Of a DNA stretch of 64,000 nt, positions 55,907 to 64,000 are shown piece by piece. The translations under genes were made by a program, and so were the position numbers. Where the stretch lies: the NCBI RefSeq assembly GCF_022965805.1, contig NC_133114.1, positions 7,708,261 to 7,772,260 on the forward strand, read 5' to 3'. This DNA comes from Primulina eburnea. Its lineage: Eukaryota; Streptophyta; Magnoliopsida; Lamiales; Gesneriaceae. The notes below the pieces were generated by a model. It saw only the letters and a list, made by a program, of their open reading frames with translations. It searched no databases and was not told the DNA's origin. Within the stretch, counting starts at the first letter, position 1. Each line of letters opens with the position of its first letter.

Positions 55907-58069
55907 ATGTCTTCGATTCGCAATCCGCTTTCTGCTATACTCGAGAAACACATATTAACTGGACCTAATTACCTCACTTGGCTAAGAAATCTGAAAATCG
56001 TCTTGAACTCGGAAAGGATTGCATATACCCTGATTGAGTCGCCCCCTGTTGAGGCTCCGACTGACTGAACTCCTGAGGAATTGCAGACCTACAAGGATTG
56101 GTGTGACCATGACTTGAATGCCAAGTGTTATATGCAGGCTTCCATGAATGATGAGCTGCAGAGGCGTTTTGAGGATGCGAAGAATGCTGCTGACATTCAC
56201 TTGCATCTCAAGGAGCTCTTTGGTGAGCAGACTCGACCTCTGAGGCATGCCACAGTCAAGGAGCTCATCACTTTACGCATGCGAGATGGGGCTTCGGTCC
56301 ATGAGCATGGCCTAAAGTTGATTGGGCTCGTGGATAAACTAGTTGGCATGGATCTGATCTTGCCTTCGGAGTTGACCACTGATGTGTTGCTGCTGTCGCT
56401 GCCTAGCTCTTTTGATCCTTTTGTGGTGAACTTCAATATGAACAATCTTGAACCCAGCCTTGAAGAGTTGGTGAACATGCTTGTGACTTTTGAGTCCACT
56501 ATCAAGAAAGAGAAGTCGGTTCTTTTTGTGGGCTCTTCATCTGGCACGAAGACCGGTCCACCTGGGAGGGGAAAGAAGCGTTCTTTCCAACGTCCCAAGA
56601 AGAATGTGCCCTCGAAGAGGCAAGCTCCGAGTCCCGCTGTGGCAGTCACACCAGTAAAGACTGACAAGACTGATGGCCTCTGTCATTACTGCAAGAAGCC
56701 TGGACATTGGAGGCGTAACTGCAGGGAATATCTTGCCCAGAAGGGTTCTGGCAAAGGTATGTTCTACATTGAAGTAAATATCTCCATTAACTCTACTTCT
56801 TGGGTATTGGATACCGGCTGTGGCTCACATCTCTGTAATGATTTGCAGGTGATGGGAAGAAGTAGGAAGCTCAGGGAAGGTGAGACCTTCTTGAGGATGG
56901 GCAATGGAGCAAGAGTTGCTGCCAAGGCTGTGGGAGATGTTTATTTACATTTGAACAATGATTTTAAGTTTGTTTTGAGAGATGTTTTGTTCGTACCAGA
57001 CTTAATTAAAAACATTATTTCCATTCCTATGCTTGATATTGATGGATTTTCTTGTTTATTTGGCAAAGGTGTTTGCAATATTTACAAGAATGAATGTTTA
57101 GTTGGTACCGGAGAACTTGAAAACAATCTCTACACCTTAAAATTAAAAGATATTCCACTTAACAATGTCCAAGCAATAACAACAACAAATAAGCGCAAAC
57201 AAGATACTCTTAATTCGGCACAATTATGGCATGCTCGATTAGGACATATTTCCCTAAGAAGGATGAACAAGCTAGTGGGAGTTGGCATGTTTGATATGTC
57301 CGATATTAATGCTCTCACGACTTGTGAATCCTGTCTAAAAGGAAAGATGACCAAAATTCCCTTTAAGGGCCATGTGGAGCGAGCCAAAGGGTTATTGGAT
57401 TTGATCCATACCGATGTGTGCGGTCCGCTTAGTATAACCACTAAGCATGGACATGCCTACTTCATCACCTTTACCGATGATTTCTCAAGGTATGGGTATG
57501 TGTATTTGATGAAATACAAGTCTGAAGCCTTTGAAAGGTTCAAAGAATTCAGAAGTGAAGTAGAGAAACATTTGGGACGAAGCATCAAGACACTTCGATC
57601 GGATCGAGGTGGTGAGTACTTAAGTGCCGAGTTCCAAGAGTATCTAAGGGAGAATGGGATTCTCTCACAGTGGACCCCGCCCGCTACACCTCAGTTGAAT
57701 GGTGTTTCGGAGCGTCGTAACCGGACTTTGATGGACATGGTTCGGTCTATGATGTGGTCCACGGAGTTGCCGCCATCCTTTTGGGGATATGCGCTTGAGA
57801 CAGCGGCACTGTTGTTGAACAATGTTCATACAAAAGCAGTTGATAAGACACCATATGAGATATGGATGGGTAAGCCACCTAAATATTCTTATTTTAGAAT
57901 ATGGGGGAGCCCTGCTTATGTGAAGCAGGTAGTGGGAGATAAATTGGATGGTCGATCCATTTTATGTTACTTTGTGGGATATCCAAAGAATTCAGCTGGA
58001 TATTATTTCTATCATCCCAAAGAAACAAAAGTGTTTGTTTCTAGGAATGCAACCTTTTTGGAAAAATAA
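55907..58069 (+). pseudogene. Copia #3 gag, protease and integrase
   Basis: Start MSSIRNPLSAIL at 55907. TGA at 56066-56068 replaces the Cys codon found in copia #1/#2 (PTDCTPEEL), then the frame is open to TAA at 58067-58069. Counting from 56081: gag body 1-190, CCHC knuckle CHYCKKPGHWRRNC at 201-214, protease DTGCGSH at 244, GAG-pre-integrase HARLGHISLRRMNKL near 384 with CESCLKGK, integrase core with Asp 445 (HTDVCGPLS), Asp 508 (SDRGGEY) and Glu 544 (VSERRNRT). The last two are separated by 35 residues, the classic DD35E spacing. The integrase active site is intact. Confidence 0.92.
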
Positions 58070-59329
58070 TTTCTATTGGATAGAAAAGGAGAGATGATAG
58101 AACTCGAAGAGGTTCGAGAAACACCCACAGTTGTAGAACCCACACCCGAGGAGCCAAGTGTGGAGATACAAGCTCCTAGAAGATCCGAGAGAGTCTCGAG
58201 ACCACCTATAAGGTATGGTCTACTTCTTGAAGAGGGCCATGATGATCCTAATCTTGGATGTGATCCAAGGACCTTCAAGGAAGCGTTATCTGATGCCGAT
58301 TCATCCAAGTGGCTTGAAGCAATGGAATCTGAGATGAATTCCATGCATTCGAACCAAGTGTGGAATCTTGTGGATCCACCTGAGGGAACTGTTCCCATAG
58401 GGTGTAAATGGATTTACAAGAGGAAACTTGGGGCGGATGGGAAGGTATTGACCTTCAAGGCGCGATTGGTGGCAAAAGGATATACTCAAAGACAAGGAGT
58501 TGACTTTGAGGAAACCTTTTCCCCAGTCGCAATGTTCAAGTCCATAAGGATTTTGCTAGCCATAGCTGCATGGTATGACTATGAGATATGGCAGATGGAT
58601 GTCAAAACAGCCTTCCTTAATGGGGATATTAAGGAAGAGATTTACATGTCTCAACCCGAAGGGTTTACATCTATCGGAAGTGAGCCTATGGTATGCAAAC
58701 TTCAAAGATCTATTTATGGTCTAAAGCAGGCATCTAGGAGTTGGAACCTCAGATTCGATAGTACAATCAAAGAGTTTGGTTTTACTAAGAATCCTGAGGA
58801 ACCCTGTGTGTATAAGAAGGTCAGTGGGAGTGCTGTGACATTCCTTGTACTTTATGTTGATGACATTCTACTCATTGGGAATGATGTAGGAATGTTGCAA
58901 TCAACTAAGATATGGTTAGCGAGTAAGTTCTCGATGCAGGACTTGGGTGAAGCATCTTTTGTATTGGGAATACAGATCTATCGAGATAGATCAAAGAGAT
59001 TGCTTGGTCTCACCCAGTCCACATACATTGATACCATCGTGAAGCGGTTCTCGATGGATGAGTCCAAGAGAGGACATCTACCAATGTGTCATGGCATGTC
59101 CCTATACAAGTCTATGTCTCCCAAGACTGATGCAGAGATAGCGGCGATGACACACATTCCATATGCTTCGGCTATTGGTAGCATCATGTATGGGATGATA
59201 TCTACACGCCCTGACGTGGCTTTTGCACTAAGTGTAGTGAGTAGATATCAATCGAACCCTGGTCTTCCACACTGGAAAGCTGTGAAGGCTATACCGACTC
59301 TAGCTTCCAAAGCGATATCGATGACTTGA
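58070..59329 (+). pseudogene. Copia #3 reverse transcriptase
   Basis: Same frame as the preceding part after the TAA. Contains the integrase-RT linker (DRKGEMIELEEVRETPTV), RT (WIYKRKLGADGKVLTFKARL, GVDFEETFSPVAMFKSIR, WQMDVKTAFLNGDIKEEIYM, VCKLQRSIYGLKQASRSW) and the catalytic LYVDDILLIGND, intact. Near 59285 about 70 bp present in copia #2 (41476-41546) is missing, joining WKAVK directly to the ATACCGACTC region and shifting the frame to a stop at 59329. Confidence 0.91.
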
Positions 59330-59764
59330 AGTCAACCTCTGGGTTCATATTCATGCTCAATGGTGCTGCTGTCTCTTGGAAGAGTTCCAAGCAAGACAGC
59401 ACTGCGGATTCCACCACTGAGGCAGAATATATTGCTGCATCAGCTGCAGCAAAGGAGGCTGTTTGGATAAGGAATTTCGTCCAAGAGTTGGGCGTCATTC
59501 CTAATGGAGTTGCTCCTATCCCGGTGATGTGTGACAACACGGGAGCCATAGCTCAGGCGAAGGAGCCAAGGTCTCATCAGAAGTCCAAACATGTATTAAA
59601 AGTACCACATCCTCCGAGAGATTGTGGAAAGAGGAGAAGTGTCGATTGACAAAGTCGGCTCCGCAGATAATGTTGTTGATCCACTAACCAAGCCTTTACC
59701 GGGACCATTATTCGAGAAGCATCGCGAATCAATGGGTTTGAAGCATATGGGTAGTTGGCTCTAG
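59326..59764 (+). pseudogene. Copia #3 RNase H and pol end
   Basis: [20 protein letters not shown] and [19 protein letters not shown] are RNase H signatures with the conserved acidic residues, then [15 protein letters not shown] small indel near 59605 disrupts the KHV-YHILREI region and the frame runs to 59649. In the original frame pol ends at TAG 59762-59764, just before the polypurine tract AGTGGGAGAT (59769-59778). Confidence 0.86.
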
Positions 59765-59778
59765 TGCAAGTGGGAGAT

Positions 59779-59807
59779 TGTTAGAGTAGGTGCACGTCGA
59801 GCCAAGT
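59779..59807 (+). repeat. Copia #3 3' LTR, first 29 bp
   Basis: TGTTAGAGTAGGTGCACG, the same variant start as the 5' LTR, up to CAAGT (59803-59807), which is the likely TSD of LTR E. The remainder lies beyond the window. Confidence 0.9.
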
Positions 59808-60173
59808 TGTGGGGACCCGGACGCTAATCATTTTCTTAATCATCGTTGGGATTTAATTATCAATTAAGATAAAACAGGGTCTAAAAAAATTTTTCTTTTT
59901 AATATACAATAGCGGAAGGTAATGGAATCTAAATACTACACATATCTGTATAAAATACATTTCAGTATTAGAAGTACAATAATCTAATCTAAATTTCCAC
60001 TACTAAGTCAAGTAATAAAACCAAGTCTACTGTAAGTCCGGAATCACCACGCTATACTCGTCTTCTCTCATCATCTTCTTGACCATGATCCTGCCCCACC
60101 TGTCGTCATGCACACATACAAAACAAGACGACAGCCGGATAACTCCGGTGAGAAATAAATCCCAGTATAAAAC
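59808..60173 (-). mobile_element. Gypsy LTR E, partial, minus strand
   Basis: Starts TGTGGGGACCCGG, the minus-strand LTR end shared with gypsy #1/#2. Contains CTGCCCCACCTG, the distal stem-loop (60100-60134) and CCGGATAACTCCGGTGAG, all aligned with 6150-6220 of gypsy #2 but clearly diverged, so a third member of that group. It stops at CCCAGTATAAAAC where LTR F inserted (AAAAC 60169-60173 is the likely TSD). Confidence 0.85.
60100..60134 (-). other. Distal LTR stem-loop, LTR E
   Basis: Arms CTGTCGTC (60100-60107) and GACGACAG (60127-60134), a perfect 8-bp stem with a 19-nt loop. Compared with gypsy #1 (CTGTTGTT/AACAACAG), two T-A pairs have become C-G on both sides. Confidence 0.68.
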
Positions 60174-60205
60174 TGTTAGAGTAGGTGTACGTCGAGCCAA
60201 GTGTT
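60174..60205 (+). mobile_element. Copia LTR F, 32-bp tip
   Basis: TGTTAGAGTAGGTGTACG to CAAGTGTT, the first 32 bp of a plus-strand copia LTR with its own variant (GTGTACG). Its continuation lies beyond the window on the far side of copia #4. GTGTT (60201-60205) is the likely TSD of copia #4. Confidence 0.85.
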
Positions 60206-62403
60206 TGTTAGAGTAGGTGCCCGTCGAGCCAAGTGTTGGCCGAGTGTTCACAATGAAACTCTATGTATAAGCAATCTTTATTTTAATAATATTTGAAATT
60301 ATTATTTTGGCAAATCTTATCTGTATACCCATGCTAGCTGCATAGATAAAGCCCTTGAATATACAAATAGTAGAAAGAATATGAGATGCTCATATGATGA
60401 GTATCATGAAACTCATATTTGTAATACTGTATATTCTAAACGGTTCCTAGTCGATTCAGCCGCCACTAAGAAGGATATAGGCCGCTAGAGTTCGAGACTA
60501 GTATCTGCGATGTGAGTACCATGTTTCATTGGTAGGGGACATTGTGATGTCCGAACATGCAGATAGGTGCACCTTGTAGAGTGCACTGAACAACCCTCCA
60601 TAAAAGGACTTTCCAAGTGGTTCTCACTTATCGAGTGGAAATGTCCTAGTTTATGGTTGTACAGAATTAGTCCTTATGACCCGGGACAACATTGAGACTC
60701 TATGTGCTAGAATTACACTTTGACTTGTTTACCGACTCTTATGGGGTCATCAGGTGGCAAGGTTGGGTGTTCTGTCGAAACACATAGGAGTCGATGCATT
60801 GTAGTCGGGGATTCACCGCTTACCTTCGGGTATGGATATCCTATGTGTTATCATGTGTATGTAGATCGAAATCTCTGGCCAGAGTATGGTTGTAATTATG
60901 AAAGGTGTTTCATAGATTACACCATCGATGCAACTACGACATGACACATAGTATCGATTCATTGACAACTCTCGATAAACCAATGGTTGTCGAATCGATC
61001 GGGATATATGAGTTGAAGGGACCGTACTGTGCGCTAACCATAATTGAATGGTTCTTGCAGGCACTATCATGTGATACCTTGGGAATCACGTAAGCGATGC
61101 TGCTAGGCGTTTAACGTGATTGGTTGGGTACTATCAGACTTAAGTTCTGACGTTCTTATTATCAAGGTGTTGATAAGTAAGAATGGAGCAATTAGGGTAT
61201 GCTCGAATAAGGACATGTTTAGTCCGAATCACATGGAGATGTGAACCCACGGCTAGTTGTATCAATGAACCATTGAGGGCCACACAAGTACTAGCTTTGT
61301 AAATCCCGATGAGAAGTAAAATAGTTCAATGTGTTGAACGGCTTATAAAGGAGTTTATAAGCGTAAGTAAAATTAGAAGTTTGACTTCTATAAAGGAGAA
61401 AATGGTTCAATGTGTTGAACGGCTTATAAATGTGTTTATAAGCGTAAAGAAAAATAGAAGTATGACTTCTATGAGAGAAATATAAATTATAATTTATGAA
61501 AGTGTTCCTAGATTAAAATTTGGCCAAGTAAATAATGTAGTTGAAAATTGTGATTTTCATAAACATTATTGGGGACTAAATTAAATTAATTCAAGTGTTG
61601 AATTAATTAAACACTAGTAGACCTAGTAGAGTCTAAATAATTAAAATTAATTCAAGTGTTGAATTAATTAAATAATATTGAGTCTTGTAGAGCTCAATTA
61701 AAATAATTATTTAACTAGTGGGACTTGAATAAATTCAAGTAGTATTTAATTAATCTCAAATATGTTTGAGATAATTAAAATTTAGTCCATGGTTTTTAAT
61801 GTGTTAAAAACCATATAATATATGTGAGACATGCTAGGGTTTGCATGCTTGGGAGGTGAAGAGTCTTGAATACTTTTGATTAAAAAATTGCAAAGGCATA
61901 CAACTTTTGTATCTAACTTTTTGCAACCCCAAGAGAACTCTTCCCTCCTCCATTCCACTCAACTTGGCCGAAAATTCTCCTCCCAATTTCTCTCCATTTT
62001 TCTCTTCTTGTGTGTTCTTCAATTTGTTGAGGAACACTACACTTCTCTTTGAAAAATCCTCACATTTTTCTAGTGCAAATTGTGAGGGGATCTACCTAGT
62101 TGGTGGTGGGCCTAATTTGAAGGAAAGCTTCAAGGATTTGGAGGAGAGCTTGTAGATTCATCTTCCATTCAAGAGCTTTGTTGCTAGTCAACAAAGTTGG
62201 AGCCACAATCAACTTTTAAAGTTGATAGGTAAAATTTTCTCAACACCCTATGCTTGAAAGTTGAGATTTTTGTATATGTTTGCACAACTAGTACATGGTG
62301 TTCATTTTTGATTAAATATTCTTGAAAAATTTCGGTTTTCATGATTAATAAAATATTTTGTGCTTCCGTTGCGATTTTGAACACCGTATATCGATCCCTT
62401 TCA
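60206..62403 (+). repeat. Copia #4 5' LTR
   Basis: 2,198 bp, TGTTAGAGTAGGTGCCCG start and TCGATCCCTTTCA end. Two sets of GTTCAA/TTATAAA hairpins (about 61324-61470), AT-rich stems to about 61790, TATAATATAT at 61814-61823. Followed by PBS, so it is a 5' LTR. Confidence 0.94.
61814..61823 (+). promoter_or_regulatory. Candidate TATA box, copia #4 5' LTR
   Basis: TATAATATAT after AAACCA, same position as in the other copia LTRs. Confidence 0.58.
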
Positions 62404-64000
62404 AGTGGTATCAAGAGCTAAGGTTACTAGTTTTTGTGCAACATATACAAGATATTATATTGAGGGCGATTTCTAACCGTTTGAGATGAAAATTTGCAAC
62501 AAAACCGAGGCCTTCTTGTGGGGAATTTCGGGCAGCTCGGGCTGCCCGAGGGCTGCCCATTTCGGGCAGCAAGGGCAGCCCGAGGGGCTGCCCGAACAGC
62601 CCCTAAAGTTTAACAAAAAAAAAAAAAAAATTTTTTTGCATGTTGGCCGGAATGTTGGCCGGAATCCGGCGACGGAACTCCGGCGACGGCGATGACGACT
62701 AGGGTTTCCAAAAGTGTTTTGGAATATCAAAGTGTCATGAGCCTTGAGTTGTTGGGCCATTAGATGGTCAACATATTTGTGAATTTTAAATGGGCCAAAA
62801 TGTTTTTGGTGAAAAATAAGTTTTTGGGCCCTTAAGTTTAAAATTACAAAAGTTGCAAATTTTTCTCATAAAATAAATAATTGAAGTTGGACTTTAATTA
62901 TTTATAGTAAATTGTGATTTATAAGAAATTCGGTTATAAATAAATTAATTGGAAAGTAGACAAAGGTGTTTGTATACTTTGTTAATTTAGTTTATAATCG
63001 TGGCGGTTAGTGATTGGTTCAAGATATATAATATTGGATCAATTAATTATTATGATAATTAATTGATGGTGTATGATATGTGATATTATGCATGAAGGAT
63101 GATCAAAAGCCCAAGCCCAATTTGCTAGGTGTATGCTAGGATATTTGTGTTGTATGATTGTAATAATTATCAATTTAAAGTGGGCTTGGTTTATGGCCCG
63201 TTCCCACCCCATGAGATGTATCCCTATGTGCCATGGATATTTATTTGTAAATATTAGAATAGGGGAAGATCAAGATTGGAAGATGGTGGCCTTGGTGATT
63301 ATGAAGATCGAAGACATGTAATATTGGATGCTAATGTAATAGTATAGTTGCATTGCATCCCGTGCATTTACCCTAGGATTGGACCTAGGCCCGTGTTTGG
63401 CTCACACGGGCCATTAGTACTTGGGGCGATTGATCATCCTTGTATTGTTTTCTATTTATAATATATGCATGATATGTTATAAAAAATGAGTATGTGCGTT
63501 ATTATTATTATAATAACAAAGTTGCATGAATCCGGCAAACATACGATCAAACATGGCGACCTTTTTAAAATAAAATTAATGATGAGACCTTTCAAAATTA
63601 AAAACCCTCATTTTGAATAAGATTCAAAATTAATATCAAGCCCGAAAAGGGGAATTATAAATTTGTTTATAATTTCCTTGTCTTCCATCGACAATGGGTG
63701 CATGATGAACGCTACCCGTACTCGGGGCTCGGCTCATATTATTGGGGGGGCCCTGGGTGCCGGAAAGCTGTGACATCCATTGACATGGTGATGTGAACTA
63801 CGTGGAACTCCCATGATTTCGGCTCATATTATTGAGGGAACTCATGGCGACCGTCCATTAAGGTTCAACATCGATGGGTAAGGCTTGACACGTGAAGATG
63901 AACGACGTCATATTATTGGGTCCTAATCAAACGTGAGACAAAAGTTTACGTAGAGGGTTGCATTGTGATGCAATTGGAAACTACCTTTTAGGAATTGTGA
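62404..64000 (+). mobile_element. Copia #4 internal leader, element continues off window
   Basis: PBS TGGTATCAAGAGC at 62406-62418. GC-rich segment 62526-62603 with a perfect GGGCAGCCC-GAG-GGGCTGCCC stem (62573-62593), ACTAGGGTTTCC at about 62698-62709, hairpin 63038-63067 (13-bp arms, loop TATG), and three CATATTATTG repeats at about 63735, 63825 and 63909. By comparison with copia #3, gag should start roughly 200-250 bp beyond the window end. Confidence 0.88.

Larger units (their letters stand above)
52052..59807 (+). mobile_element. Copia #3: Angela-like Ty1/copia with integrase, 3' LTR interrupted
   Basis: Plus-strand element: 5' LTR 52052-54105, PBS 54108-54120, leader, gag-pol 55907-59764, polypurine tract 59769-59778, 3' LTR from 59779, cut after 29 bp by LTR E. 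The only copia copy here with GAG-pre-integrase and DDE core. The lineage name rests on RT signatures (AIAAWYDYEIWQMDVKTAFL, VCKLQRSIYGLKQASRSW) and LTR length. Two nonsense codons, one deletion and an indel in RNase H inactivate it. Confidence 0.93.

Noticed and set aside
1..64000. A host gene or non-transposon gene cluster between elements
   Set aside because: Every stretch was assigned to an LTR, an internal region, the array, or the 117-bp fragment. No gap large enough for a host gene remains.

Overview
The window is plant nuclear repeat DNA and I can assign essentially every base to LTR retrotransposons or to a satellite-like array derived from one. No host gene, rRNA or tRNA gene is visible. 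The plant origin is inferred from Ty3/gypsy chromoviruses of Tekay/Del type (gag-PR-RT-RH-IN plus a C-terminal chromodomain-like tail, 1.6-2.0 kb LTRs), from Ty1/copia elements resembling the Angela lineage (2.05-2.2 kb LTRs, order gag-PR-IN-RT-RH), and from initiator-Met-type primer binding sites. All open frames are broken. The nesting depth suggests heterochromatin. I cannot name the species.

Layout. The oldest layer is a tandem array of about 11 units of about 363-364 bp, each a minus-strand gypsy integrase core fragment (48201-51934). Copia #2 (minus strand) inserted into the array. Its 5' LTR is 46048-48200, its internal region 40980-46047, and its 3' LTR (LTR C) is split into 19832-21231 and 40543-40979, with the rest off the left edge. 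Everything from 1 to 40979 therefore lies inside one LTR of copia #2. LTR C received two opposite-strand copia LTR insertions. LTR B (925-1086 plus 18391-19831) was hit by copy A (1-924) and by gypsy #1 (1087-18390, TSD GGTAT), and gypsy #1 was hit by gypsy #2 (5857-14287, TSD CAATA). LTR D, a solo LTR (21232-23113 plus 40328-40542, TSD GTTTC), was hit by gypsy #3 (23114-40327, TSD GTTTC), which was hit by copia #1 (25203-34576, TSD CAAAG).

Right of the array, copia #3 (plus strand, 52052 onward) is the only copy with a recognisable integrase. Its 3' LTR is interrupted after 29 bp by a gypsy LTR (E, 59808-60173), that by a copia LTR tip (F, 60174-60205), and that by copia #4 (60206 onward), whose 5' LTR and long leader run off the window.

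How the parts relate. Copia #1 and #2 share one defective junction that removes the integrase, so they look like a non-autonomous lineage copied in trans, with copia #3-like elements as a possible helper source. Gypsy #1 and #2 have closely related proteins but different LTRs. The most interesting unexplained structure lies in the LTRs and leaders: dense sets of short hairpins upstream of the TATA box. In the gypsy families these have a constant 4-nt loop with covarying stems. In the copia family they are AT-rich stems often capped by TGTG. A further stem-loop in the distal gypsy LTR shows compensatory changes between families.
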